Source of the DNA: CAXBNB01 sp049115735
GTDB lineage: Bacteria > Bacteroidota > Bacteroidia > Cytophagales > Cyclobacteriaceae
Assembly (NCBI GenBank): GCA_049115735.1
Contig: JAGDZP010000012.1
Span: forward strand, 186,001-250,000
Reading direction: 5' to 3'
Length of the DNA: 64,000 nucleotides
Part shown: one piece after another, positions 18,293-26,733 of the stretch
Layout of the letters: each line of letters begins with the position of its first letter
Numbering within the stretch: position 1 is the first letter of the stretch
Program-made: the position numbers and the translations under genes
Notes under the pieces: model-generated
Databases searched by the model: none
Told to the model about the DNA's origin: nothing
The model's input: the letters and a program-made list of their open reading frames with translations, nothing else

Positions 18293-18334
18293 AAAAAAAA
18301 ATCCCTCTTGAATCAAGTCCAAGAGGGATTTTTT
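18293..18334 (-). terminator. Intrinsic terminator of the OmpA/TPR lipoprotein gene
   Basis: ATCCCTCTTG (18301-18310) pairs with CAAGAGGGAT (18320-18329), extended by A/T pairs. On the minus strand a run of eight T follows the stem. Confidence 0.85.
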
Positions 18335-18349
18335 AGATCAACTAATATT

Positions 18350-20122
18350 TTATTTCAACGCTGTGCTTACAGCTCCAGCATATTTGTTGAATTCTAAATC
18401 ATTCAATGCCATGTCTTTCATTTTAGGATCTTTGTCCACTGCTTTCTTCAAGCTTGAAATCATGTCTGAGTCATTTCTAAGTCTTGCAGAAGCAATGGCA
18501 GAGCAGTAGTAAGCCAAGGCATAGTCACTGTCTTTTTCAGTAGCATCACCGAAAGCAGTGATTGCATTTTGGTAGTCTTTGTTTAAAAGAAGAGCCAGAC
18601 CTTTGTCAAAAATCACATCAGCCTCTGATTTTCCACTTCCCAAAGAAGAGATAGCAGCATCATATTCAGCTCTCTTGATTTCCAATGCACCTTTTACGCC
18701 GCTCATTCCAGCAGCGTGATCTTTTCCAGGACCTTTGCTCAATGCTTCAGAGATAGTGTCATAAGCTTTAGCATCGTTCCCTTGCATAACGTATGCTGTA
18801 GCCAAGTTACCCAACACTTCAGCAGCACTATTTTTCTTCGTAGCAATTTCCAATTGAGCAATAGCTTTTTCAACATTTGAACTTTGATTGCCTTCTTTAG
18901 CCATATCAAGATAGGTTGCACCTAAGTTGTTGTGAGCTATCCAGCTTCCACTTTTCTTAGTAGCAGCTTTGTAGATGGCTTCTTTTTCGGAAAGTGATGG
19001 AGTCAAAGTTCCAGCGAATAGCAATTCTTTTTCAGATAGCGTATCAGCGCTTACTTTTCCATCAACGATTTGCTTGGCAAGGATTGAAATCTCAGGATTT
19101 GATTTCTTTTCCTTTACTGTAAGCACTTCAGTTTTAGCTACCCTTAAACCAGGATAAACATCTTTGAAGATTGCTTTATAAGAATCAAGCTCTTTAAGAG
19201 CCAATTCCTTGTCTTCAAATGTTCCAGCTCCATTTACGATTTTGATGATTTCAGATTTCTGAGCATCAGAAACACCATCATAACCATTTAATGCACTTTT
19301 GAAAGCAGTCCAGTCTTGAATTACAGGCTTAAGTACAAACTTGATACCGTCTGCCATTTCCTTGTAATCGTATTTGTTCATTTGAGTTCGGTAGAACTTT
19401 TCGATAGCTGCAGCCCTGTCACTGGATAGGTCAGAGTTTACAGTTTCAGTACCTTCAGGTGAGTGAGCACCAATAATAGTTACGGTCCTTGTTACGTTTT
19501 TGTCTGCAATGAAAGCAGAAAATGCTTTACCTTTTTCACTTCTTGTTTCAGATGATCTCAATACCGACCTTCCAGCCTGGAAGAAGAAATCTACCGTAGT
19601 AGGTTCCAATTCTTCTTTGTCATTGTATCCACTGTGTGCATAAGCAGAGTAGTAGATGTCCTCAACAAGTTTAGAAGTAGTGATAATACCAGGCGCTACA
19701 GCAAGTCTTTTAGTATTTAAAGACTTTCCAGAAGTAACAGAAGAAGCAACTCCCTGAATTTCCAGGTTACCAGATTTCATGGCATCAGCATAGTCGAATT
19801 CCATTTCAGCACTTTTTCTTGAAGCTGATGTACTTTGGTTTGGAAAGTCGCTGGCTTTGAGTTCAATGCTTCCTACTTGCTTGTCATTTTCTCCATACTT
19901 GTAGAAAGTGTTGATGGTGTACATGTATTTTGAAGGCAACATTTTGGCTGGCAAAATTGCTGACATTTCAAACTTCACTTTATCTCCATGAACTTCTAGT
20001 GGGTTAGGTACTACTTGCAAGTCCTGTTTCTCAGCAAGCTTCACCATATTTTTAAGTGCGCTACACCCAGACAGTAGCACAAATCCCGTAAGCAGGGCAA
20101 TTGCAAAATTCGACTTTCTCAT
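18350..20122 (-). CDS. Lipoprotein with OmpA-like domain and TPR repeats
   Basis: The 590-residue protein has an SPII signal (ALLTGFVLLSGC, Cys at about 20). A beta-rich domain follows, then an OmpA-like stretch (FFFQAGRSVL, then GAHSPEGTETVNSDLSSDRAAAIEKF) with the peptidoglycan-binding style S-x-x-RA pattern. The C-terminal half holds TPR-like helical repeats from about residue 370 to the end. It is probably anchored in the outer membrane facing the periplasm and may tether envelope machinery to peptidoglycan. The family is common in Cytophagales but has no characterised role that I can name. OmpA before TPR is an unusual order. Confidence 0.75.
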   Translation of the reverse strand: MRKSNFAIALLTGFVLLSGCSALKNMVKLAEKQDLQVVPNPLEVHGDKVKFEMSAILPAKMLPSKYMYTINTFYKYGENDKQVGSIELKASDFPNQSTSASRKSAEMEFDYADAMKSGNLEIQGVASSVTSGKSLNTKRLAVAPGIITTSKLVEDIYYSAYAHSGYNDKEELEPTTVDFFFQAGRSVLRSSETRSEKGKAFSAFIADKNVTRTVTIIGAHSPEGTETVNSDLSSDRAAAIEKFYRTQMNKYDYKEMADGIKFVLKPVIQDWTAFKSALNGYDGVSDAQKSEIIKIVNGAGTFEDKELALKELDSYKAIFKDVYPGLRVAKTEVLTVKEKKSNPEISILAKQIVDGKVSADTLSEKELLFAGTLTPSLSEKEAIYKAATKKSGSWIAHNNLGATYLDMAKEGNQSSNVEKAIAQLEIATKKNSAAEVLGNLATAYVMQGNDAKAYDTISEALSKGPGKDHAAGMSGVKGALEIKRAEYDAAISSLGSGKSEADVIFDKGLALLLNKDYQNAITAFGDATEKDSDYALAYYCSAIASARLRNDSDMISSLKKAVDKDPKMKDMALNDLEFNKYAGAVSTALK

Positions 20123-20266
20123 TTGAATATTGGTTTATTATAATTATCGGTAAATATTAGTTTTGGTTGAAATCTGTGCAATAATAGCTAAAAAATAAAT
20201 ATATCCTAAACTTATAATACACAAAAAAGGATGTAATTCGTTAATATTGTGGTATATAAAATAGGC

Positions 20267-20473
20267 ATGCAAGAATTTCTGGAAAAATACGCATTTGGGG
20301 TCTGTACGCGGCTTGGGGAAAAGCTAAGAATACCTACTTCAAGTATTCGATTGTTCTTCATTTATTCCTCATTCCTCACCTTTGGCTCACCTGTAATAGT
20401 GTACCTCGCACTTGCTTTTATTATGAACATAAGAAAGCATCTGAGAAGGCGACATTCCCTCTGGTATCACTGA
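20267..20473 (+). CDS. PspC-like small membrane protein
   Basis: The protein of about 68 residues matches the PspC domain: an initial amphipathic part (GVCTRLGEKLRIPTSSIRL) followed by a membrane segment (FIYSSFLTFGSPVIVYLALAF). An upstream GTG at 20249 is possible, but the ATG at 20267 gives the usual start. PspC proteins sit in the inner membrane and are linked to phage-shock or envelope-stress responses. The short accA-linked copy has no described function. It lies 120 bases ahead of accA, which has its own promoter. Confidence 0.7.
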   Translation: MQEFLEKYAFGVCTRLGEKLRIPTSSIRLFFIYSSFLTFGSPVIVYLALAFIMNIRKHLRRRHSLWYH

Positions 20474-20560
20474 TCATAATTTCTGTTTTGGTTCCTGAGT
20501 TATCCGGTTGTTCTCGGAAAATTTTTGATTCGAATTTTACATTTTCTGAACTTACCGACT

Positions 20561-20568
20561 TAGGTTTG
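20561..20568 (+). promoter_or_regulatory. -7 element of the accA promoter
   Basis: TAGGTTTG fits TAnnTTTG perfectly. Transcription would begin near 20575, about 20 bases ahead of the ATG. Confidence 0.55.
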
Positions 20569-20593
20569 CAATTCAATCAACACTTGCATCTTA

Positions 20594-21541
20594 ATGCTCC
20601 TTGAATTTGAAAAACCTATAGCTGAATTAGAAGCCAAGCTGGCAGACATGAAGCAACTAGCCTCCAACAATGATGTAGATGTAAATGAGGCCGTCAAATC
20701 TCTGGAAACAAAAATTTACAATCTGAAGAAGGAAACATTTAGCAACCTCACTCGCTGGCAAAGGGTGCAGCTTTCGCGTCATCCCGAAAGGCCTTACGCA
20801 CTTGATTATATTTTCGAGATAACTACAGAATTCATAGAACTGCATGGTGATAGGACTGTGAAAGACGATAAGGCAATGATGGGAGGGCTATCTATAATAG
20901 ATGGTCAATCCGTAATGATCATTGGACAGCAAAAGGGACGTAATACTAAAGACCGCCAATATAGGAATTTTGGAATGCCTAATCCGGAAGGTTATCGGAA
21001 GGCTCTGAGGTTGATGAAAATTGCTGAAAAATTTCACATTCCTATTGTATGCCTGATCGATACACCTGGTGCGTATCCTGGGCTGGAAGCAGAAGAAAGA
21101 GGGCAGGGAGAGGCAATCGCAAGAAACCTTAAGGAGATGTTCATGCTGAAGGTACCGATAATCTGTGTAATAATCGGTGAAGGAGCTTCAGGTGGAGCTT
21201 TGGGAATAGCCATAGGCGATAGGGTACTCATGATGGAGAATACATGGTACTCAGTAATTTCCCCTGAATCTTGTTCTTCTATACTTTGGAGAAGCTGGGA
21301 TTATAAGGAGCAAGCTGCAGAGGCTCTCAAATTGACTGCCAACGACATGTTAGATAACAAACTCATTGATGGCATCATAAATGAACCCCTTGGAGGTGCC
21401 CATACTGACATGTCTAAGTCAGCTGCAGAATTGAAGTCTTCTATTATCAAAAATATTAAGGAGCTGAATAAGAAATCCTCAGAAGAGAGAATTTCAGAAC
21501 GTATTGAAAAATTCGGTAGCATGGGGGTGTTCAATTCCTAG
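20594..21541 (+). CDS. accA: Acetyl-CoA carboxylase carboxyltransferase alpha subunit
   Basis: The 315-residue protein is the alpha subunit of carboxyltransferase. It has the coiled N-terminus (FEKPIAELEAKLADMK), LSRHPERPYALDYI, and the oxyanion-forming stretch GEGASGGALGIAIGDRV. Residues following DTPGAYPG line the active site. It transfers carboxyl from biotin to acetyl-CoA to make malonyl-CoA, the first step of fatty acid synthesis. The adjacent acyltransferase gene starts 12 bases downstream and is probably in the same transcript, keeping lipid-synthesis functions together. The other subunits are not in this window. Confidence 0.96.
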   Translation: MLLEFEKPIAELEAKLADMKQLASNNDVDVNEAVKSLETKIYNLKKETFSNLTRWQRVQLSRHPERPYALDYIFEITTEFIELHGDRTVKDDKAMMGGLSIIDGQSVMIIGQQKGRNTKDRQYRNFGMPNPEGYRKALRLMKIAEKFHIPIVCLIDTPGAYPGLEAEERGQGEAIARNLKEMFMLKVPIICVIIGEGASGGALGIAIGDRVLMMENTWYSVISPESCSSILWRSWDYKEQAAEALKLTANDMLDNKLIDGIINEPLGGAHTDMSKSAAELKSSIIKNIKELNKKSSEERISERIEKFGSMGVFNS

Positions 21542-21553
21542 TAAAGGACAAGC

Positions 21554-22108
21554 ATGATACAATATTTTTTCAGACTGGTATTTATCAAAATTCTAGGTTG
21601 GAGAATAATTGGTGATTATCCCTATCATGAAAAAAAACTTATCATTATTGTTGCGCCTCATACCAGTTTATGGGATTTTGCCGTGGGAGTGGCAGTGAGA
21701 GGAACATTAAATTTCAAATCTAATTTTCTGGCTAAAGCCGAACTTTTTAAGAACCCTATTCTGAGCAAAGTTTTAACCTGGACAGGGGGGGTGCCTGTTG
21801 ACAGAGGGAATAGAAAGGCTAATGTAGTGGGCTCTGTTGTTGATATTTATAATGAGAGAGAGGAGTTTGTAATTGCCCTGGCCCCGGAGGGCACAAGATC
21901 CAAAGTAAGGCACCTAAAGTCTGGTTTTTACAGAATTGCCAAAGAGGCTAATATTCCCATTCTTATAGCTGGGTTTGATTTCAAAAAGAAAACAGTAGAG
22001 TTTCTTCCTCTACTTCGACCCGGCGAGGATATGGATGCTGACATGGAATACATCATGAAGTACTACCGTACCCTACATGGTAAGAACCCTGAATTAGGAC
22101 TAGAGTAA
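21554..22108 (+). CDS. 1-acyl-sn-glycerol-3-phosphate acyltransferase family protein
   Basis: The 184-residue protein belongs to the PlsC-type acyltransferases. It has the catalytic HX4D motif (APHTSLWDF), a GGVPVDRG stretch, and the acyl-acceptor motif EGTRS. It is shorter than E. coli PlsC (245) but has all motifs, fitting the small Bacteroidota variants. It transfers acyl chains in phospholipid or ornithine-lipid synthesis, and the exact acceptor is unclear. It follows accA by 12 bases. Confidence 0.88.
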   Translation: MIQYFFRLVFIKILGWRIIGDYPYHEKKLIIIVAPHTSLWDFAVGVAVRGTLNFKSNFLAKAELFKNPILSKVLTWTGGVPVDRGNRKANVVGSVVDIYNEREEFVIALAPEGTRSKVRHLKSGFYRIAKEANIPILIAGFDFKKKTVEFLPLLRPGEDMDADMEYIMKYYRTLHGKNPELGLE

Positions 22109-22244
22109 CATAACATCCGGCTCGAGAATTGTTCTTCTTGTAAATTTAAGTATTTGTTTACAGCTTTGTTTGGTACGCATTTTGGATGTGTAGCCATTCT
22201 TGATTTTAAATATTCACTTATCATTCACTAATAACTCTACACTT

Positions 22245-22835
22245 ATGAAATTACAAATTATCTTATTGACTGCCCTTGTCATTGGAACTATGACCAGCGC
22301 TTCAGCGCAAAAAATGAAGCCAGCTTTTAATGGAAAGAACCTCAAAGGTTGGGCTGTACCAGAAAACAACATATGGTGGACTGTAAATGATGGAATGCTT
22401 TCTGCAAAAAGTGGTCCAGACAAGAAAGGCTCTATTTTATGGACCGCTAAGGATTATGAAGATTTCGTGATTGAAGCAGATTTCAAATATGGAGATGGAA
22501 CAGTTGATTCTGGAATTTTCCTCCGAACAGAAAAGCAACAAATCCAAATGGGAATATCAGGTTCGCTGAAAAGAGATATGACATGTTCTCCTTACATCCC
22601 TGGAAAAGGATATCCAGTAGAAGCCAGTAATATCAAAAAACTCTTAAAAACAAAAGACTGGAATACAATAAAAGTTAAGGCAGAAAAGAATATTTACACC
22701 GTTTGGCTCAATGGTGAGCAAGTGCTGAAATATGAATCAGAAGATGCGATCGATAAAGGACCAATTGGTCTACAATTGCATCCAAAAAGGGAAATGAATA
22801 TTGACTTTAAAAACATCAGCATTGGTGTCATATAA
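22245..22835 (+). CDS. DUF1080 (3-keto-disaccharide hydrolase-type) secreted protein
   Basis: The protein of about 196 residues has a signal peptide (MKLQIILLTALVIGTMTSASAQ). An earlier start at 22200 would only add a non-signal leader, so 22245 is chosen. The mature part matches DUF1080, a concanavalin-like beta sandwich: FNGKNLKGWAVPENNIWWTVNDGML, then EDFVIEADFKYGDGTVDSGIFLR, then WNTIKVKAEKNIYTVWLNGEQV. Family members hydrolyse 3-keto-disaccharides or bind carbohydrate. The sulfatase gene follows 20 bases later, suggesting joint work on sulfated glycans in the periplasm. Confidence 0.85.
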   Translation: MKLQIILLTALVIGTMTSASAQKMKPAFNGKNLKGWAVPENNIWWTVNDGMLSAKSGPDKKGSILWTAKDYEDFVIEADFKYGDGTVDSGIFLRTEKQQIQMGISGSLKRDMTCSPYIPGKGYPVEASNIKKLLKTKDWNTIKVKAEKNIYTVWLNGEQVLKYESEDAIDKGPIGLQLHPKREMNIDFKNISIGVI

Positions 22836-22855
22836 AGAGTTAAGTTTTATTGGTC

Positions 22856-24334
22856 ATGTTTAGAATATTTCTAGCATTTCTTTTGCTGGGTTGTTTTTAT
22901 ATTCAAGCCCAGGATAAGCCTAATGTTTTATTTATCGCCGTGGATGATCTTCGGCCAGAGCTAAATTGCTATGGGGCAGATTACATGAAGACCCCACACA
23001 TGGATCGCCTGGCTGAACGGAGCATGCTATTTAATAATGCGTATACCCAGCAGGCCGTTTGCGCTCCATCAAGAAATACGATTCTCACTGGTTTGCGTCC
23101 TGATGCGTTGGGAATCTATGACCTCTATACATTTTTCAGAAAAAAGAGCCCGGATGTTGTGACATTGCCGCAGCACTTCAAGAACAACGGATACGTGTCG
23201 GAGGCTGTTGGCAAACTATATCATACCGGACATGGAAACTCAGATGACAGCCTTTCATGGTCTAATCCAAAAATCAATACCAACAAACTCAGAAATGAAA
23301 TACCAAAGTTAAATAATGGTGATACGGTTGATTTGCAATCTGATTTTCCATTGATAGATGGTAAGAAACTGCCTTACTACTGTAGTGATGCGCCCGAGGA
23401 GCAAATGACTGATGCAATCACAACAAAGGTGGCTTTGGATCATCTGGATCATCTACAGGGAAAGAATTTCTTTTTGGCTGTGGGATACGTAAAACCTCAT
23501 TTGCCCTTTGTTGCGCCACGGAAATATTGGGATATGTACAACCCTGATGAGATTGAAATACCAGAGCGAAATGACCCAGAAGGCATGCCTTCTGTTGCCT
23601 TACATAGCTTTGGTGAGCTTCGGAAATATCATAATATCCCTTCAGTCAAAGAGTCTAAGTATTTGAATGATGAAATGTCAAGGAATCTGATTCATGGATA
23701 CCGGGCATCTGTCAGTATGATTGATGCGCAGATCGGGCGACTGTTGGATAAACTTGATGAGCTTGAACTGTCTGATAATACCATAATCGTATTATGGGGA
23801 GATCATGGATGGAAGCTTGGTGAATATGGAGGATGGTGTAAGCATACAAATTTTGAGTTGGATACGAGGGTGCCATTAATGATAAGTGCTCCCGAATTAC
23901 TCCAGGGAAAGAAGACGGCTTCTTTGGCAGAGTTGGTAGATGTATATCCAACACTTTGCGACTTAGCAGGAATAACAAAACCAAAGCATCTAGAAGGCCA
24001 AAGCCTGGCACCCATTCTAAAAGATGAGGAGGTTCAGGTAAACAAAGTAGCCATTAGCCAATACCCCCGAGGCAAGAGTCTTGGATATGACAGGAAAAAC
24101 GAACTAATGGGTTATTCGGTGTTTGATGGGAAGTACAGGTTTGTGAGGTGGCAATCTTATGAAGACCCTAAAAAGGTATTGTACAGGGAGCTCTATGATC
24201 ATACGGCCAACCGAGAAGCAACTAGAAACCTAGCCGATGATGTGTCTTTTTCTAGTATTGTCCAGAAGTTGGAAGGTTTGATGGATAAGGAACTGAACAA
24301 GTACAAGCTTTTAAAGTCTGAGCCAACGAAGTAA
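22856..24334 (+). CDS. Sulfatase, iduronate-2-sulfatase-like
   Basis: The protein of about 492 residues carries a signal peptide (ends near IQAQDKPN) and the sulfatase fold. The formylglycine motif is CAPSR (in QQAVCAPSRNT), the Cys form that needs a maturation enzyme. Metal-binding residues are in AVDDLRPELNCYG and WGDHGWKLGEYG. The sequence style (HFKNNGYVSEAVGKLYH, YVKPHLPFVAP) is that of iduronate-2-sulfatase-type enzymes. It removes sulfate esters, probably from polysaccharide. The start is the ATG at 22856, with an upstream TTG less likely. Sulfatases suit marine polysaccharide degradation. It is tightly linked to the DUF1080 gene. Confidence 0.9.
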   Translation: MFRIFLAFLLLGCFYIQAQDKPNVLFIAVDDLRPELNCYGADYMKTPHMDRLAERSMLFNNAYTQQAVCAPSRNTILTGLRPDALGIYDLYTFFRKKSPDVVTLPQHFKNNGYVSEAVGKLYHTGHGNSDDSLSWSNPKINTNKLRNEIPKLNNGDTVDLQSDFPLIDGKKLPYYCSDAPEEQMTDAITTKVALDHLDHLQGKNFFLAVGYVKPHLPFVAPRKYWDMYNPDEIEIPERNDPEGMPSVALHSFGELRKYHNIPSVKESKYLNDEMSRNLIHGYRASVSMIDAQIGRLLDKLDELELSDNTIIVLWGDHGWKLGEYGGWCKHTNFELDTRVPLMISAPELLQGKKTASLAELVDVYPTLCDLAGITKPKHLEGQSLAPILKDEEVQVNKVAISQYPRGKSLGYDRKNELMGYSVFDGKYRFVRWQSYEDPKKVLYRELYDHTANREATRNLADDVSFSSIVQKLEGLMDKELNKYKLLKSEPTK

Positions 24335-24344
24335 CATTGTAGCA

Positions 24345-25235
24345 TTATCTGTTGTGAACGGTTACACCTTCAGGTATTTTGTGTTTCCACCTTTTATGAG
24401 ACCAAAGCCAGTAAGAAGGTTGCCTATGAATCAATTCTTCCAAGTACTTCGCATAGGCAATTGAGATTTGATTGGGCGATGATTCTTCTGGAGTGCCAGT
24501 ATATTTTTTGAATTCCAGACTATACTTACCACGGCCTTCTTTCATCACATCAAAGAAGTAGACCTGCTGCCCTGTCTTGCGAGAAATTTTTTCTCCACCA
24601 TTATAGAATGATGTAGGTTGGTGGAGGAAGTTTACCCAGAATGTGTTGGTTCTGGGTGGTGTCTGATCGGCACAAATCCATGTGATTGTTTTTTCTTCTT
24701 TTTGCTGGTGATTCAGCACCGACCTAAAGGTGTTTTTTAGGGGGAGCATTTCTCCTCCGAATTTGGATCGGATACCATTCAGGAATCTGTCAAACAACTT
24801 ATTACCCAGTGGCTGATAAACAATCAGTAATTTGTGTTTCAGAAAGTATGGCGCAAATATCCACCATTCCCAGTTTCCAAAGTGAGAAGTAAGAATAACA
24901 ATACTTTTATCTTCGTCATGGAGTTTGTTGAATTCATCAAAGTTTTTGTAAGTAACGTGTTTTGTGTAGTCGTCTATGTTCCAAGAGTACGATTTGATTA
25001 TTTCCAAGATCATATCCGCAAAGTGCCGATAAAACTCTTTGGCGATCTCTTCAATTTCTTTCTCCGTCTTATCTGGAAATGAATTGTTTAAGTTAGCGTA
25101 GACTACATTCTTCCTGTATTTGATGACATAATACAATAGATAATAAAATCCATCTGACATAAAATAGAGAAACCTTAAAGGCAGAAAGGAGAGGCCTTTA
25201 ATTGCTGAAATAATAAAAAAATTTAGAATCTTCAT
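24345..25235 (-). CDS. lpxL: Lipid A biosynthesis lauroyl/myristoyl acyltransferase family
   Basis: The protein of about 296 residues has an N-terminal membrane anchor and the LpxL/HtrB acyltransferase core. The motif HX4E/D reads SHFGNWEWW, followed by VYQPLGNKLFDRFLN and IRSKFGGEMLP, typical of LpxL. The longer track start (TTG, 25349) adds 38 residues that lack similarity, and the ATG at 25233-25235 starts just before the membrane anchor. It adds secondary acyl chains to lipid A at the inner-membrane inner face. It is divergent from yidD. Confidence 0.85.
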   Translation of the reverse strand: MKILNFFIISAIKGLSFLPLRFLYFMSDGFYYLLYYVIKYRKNVVYANLNNSFPDKTEKEIEEIAKEFYRHFADMILEIIKSYSWNIDDYTKHVTYKNFDEFNKLHDEDKSIVILTSHFGNWEWWIFAPYFLKHKLLIVYQPLGNKLFDRFLNGIRSKFGGEMLPLKNTFRSVLNHQQKEEKTITWICADQTPPRTNTFWVNFLHQPTSFYNGGEKISRKTGQQVYFFDVMKEGRGKYSLEFKKYTGTPEESSPNQISIAYAKYLEELIHRQPSYWLWSHKRWKHKIPEGVTVHNR

Positions 25236-25360
25236 GTCACTGCAATGGAGCGCAAATTTGTCGTAATCTATCCACTTCAGCAATGCAATGGCTTGTGAAA
25301 TTTGATTTCTGAGCTTAGTTAGGAATATCTTCTGTAGTATTGTAGTCAAGTGAGCATTGT

Positions 25361-25579
25361 ATGTCTGTTCTAAAGAAATTATTCATCCTACCGATCTTGT
25401 TTTATCAATACAGTATATCGCCGCTGTTTCCCTCATCCTGTCGATTTAGTCCCACTTGCTCTCAATATGCCAAGGAGGCCATACAGAAATATGGACCTCT
25501 AAAAGGCTTGGTCAAGGCGATAAAAAGAATCAGTAGATGCCATCCATGGGGAGGGAGTGGATATGATCCTGTTGAATAA
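25361..25579 (+). CDS. yidD: Membrane protein insertion efficiency factor YidD
   Basis: The 72-residue protein matches YidD throughout: FYQYSISPLFPSSCRFSPTCSQYAKEAI and the terminal CHPWGGSGYDPV. The three conserved cysteines are present. It assists YidC-dependent insertion of inner-membrane proteins, although in this genome the usual rnpA/yidC neighbours are absent. The ORF has full typical length. Confidence 0.95.
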   Translation: MSVLKKLFILPILFYQYSISPLFPSSCRFSPTCSQYAKEAIQKYGPLKGLVKAIKRISRCHPWGGSGYDPVE

Positions 25580-25664
25580 AGTTACCGCTCTCATGTCCAG
25601 AATTATTTTGGTAATTTATTTTATTCCTTAATTTAGGATTTAGAACTGAACAAATCGTTAAGAA

Positions 25665-26114
25665 ATGAAAAGAGCAATCATAGGAATCGTTTTGGTTTTA
25701 CTTGTCATGCAGTTGTTTAAAATTGATAAGAGCATGCCAGAAATGGAAAAGTCTCATGATTTTATTTCAATTACAAATCCGCCCAAAAGAGTATCAGAGA
25801 TTCTTGAGAATGCATGCTATGACTGTCATTCGTATAAAACTAGCTATCCCTGGTATACCGACTTAGCCCCTGTCAGCTGGTGGGTCAAAAATCACATCAA
25901 TAAAGGAAGAAAACATTTGAACTTTTCAATTTGGGCTATGTATGATGCTAAAAAGCAGGATCACAAACTAGAGGAGATTGTAGAGGAAGTGGAAGAGAAA
26001 GAAATGCCGCTCAACTCCTATACCTGGGTTCATGATCATGCTATCCTTTCAGAAAATGATAGGAAAGAATTAATCGAGTGGGTAAAATCTAAGAGAACGT
26101 ATATAGCTAATTAA
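25665..26114 (+). CDS. Haem-binding domain protein (c-type cytochrome-like)
   Basis: The 149-residue protein has an N-terminal membrane anchor or signal, then a CxxCH haem attachment motif (CYDCH) within NACYDCHSYKTSYPWYTDLAPVSWWVKNH. This corresponds to the Pfam Haem_bd family, small periplasmic mono-haem proteins of Bacteroidota. Its redox partner is not evident from neighbours. The nearby etf genes code for cytoplasmic electron carriers but run on the other strand. Confidence 0.85.
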   Translation: MKRAIIGIVLVLLVMQLFKIDKSMPEMEKSHDFISITNPPKRVSEILENACYDCHSYKTSYPWYTDLAPVSWWVKNHINKGRKHLNFSIWAMYDAKKQDHKLEEIVEEVEEKEMPLNSYTWVHDHAILSENDRKELIEWVKSKRTYIAN

Positions 26115-26133
26115 GAGCAAGGAACCTTAAAAC

Positions 26134-26727
26134 TTAATTTCTCTTATTGAGCTCGTCTCTGATTTTGGCCGCTCCTTCATAGTCTTCTTTGGCCAGAGCA
26201 TCATCCAACATCTTATTCAATTTGTCAGTTGAAAAATCTTTAATTTCCTTCTTTGCTTTGCCCTTTTTTGCCTCAGGATCAGGTTTTTGAATGGCTTCCA
26301 GCTCGTCTTCAAATTCATCCGACAAAGTGATGCCGGCATCCAGCAAAACAGATTCTTTGGTGTAAATGTCGGCATTAAACCGGATGCCAATAGCGATAGC
26401 ATCAGAAGGCCTGGAGTCCAGTTCAACTATTTGTCCAAGATGTTCGCAAACGATTTTAGCGAAAAACACACCTTCCTTCAAATCAGAAATGATGATCTCC
26501 TTTATTTTGATATTGAAATGATGTGAAAAGGACTTAAAGAGATCATGCGTCATTGGCCTGTTCGGAGATATTTTTTCGATCTCAATGGCTATGGCCTGCG
26601 CTTCGAAAGTACCAATTATAATAGGCAATCGCCGATTACCATTCACTTCACCGAGCACTAATGCAAATGATCCGCTCTGAGAATGACTGGACGAGAGCCC
26701 TAATATTTCTAATTTAATTTTATCCAA
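26134..26727 (-). CDS. Bifunctional nuclease (DUF151) family protein with UVR-type tail
   Basis: The 197-residue protein has the DUF151/bifunctional-nuclease core (ILGLSSSHSQSGSFALVLGE, RRLPIIIGTFEAQAIAIEIE, SRPSDAIAIGIRF). It ends with a UVR-like helical motif (LDDALAKEDYEGAAKIRDEL). The gene is six bases downstream of etfA on the same strand, so the three form an operon with etfB. The family has nuclease activity in a plant and an archaeal homologue, while its role in this phylum is unknown. The UVR motif may mediate protein contacts. Confidence 0.85.
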   Translation of the reverse strand: MDKIKLEILGLSSSHSQSGSFALVLGEVNGNRRLPIIIGTFEAQAIAIEIEKISPNRPMTHDLFKSFSHHFNIKIKEIIISDLKEGVFFAKIVCEHLGQIVELDSRPSDAIAIGIRFNADIYTKESVLLDAGITLSDEFEDELEAIQKPDPEAKKGKAKKEIKDFSTDKLNKMLDDALAKEDYEGAAKIRDELNKRN

Positions 26728-26733
26728 ACTGTA

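Noticed and set aside
23712..24011. 99-residue minus-strand ORF within the sulfatase gene
   Set aside because: It is antisense to a catalytic-motif-containing gene with no independent support.
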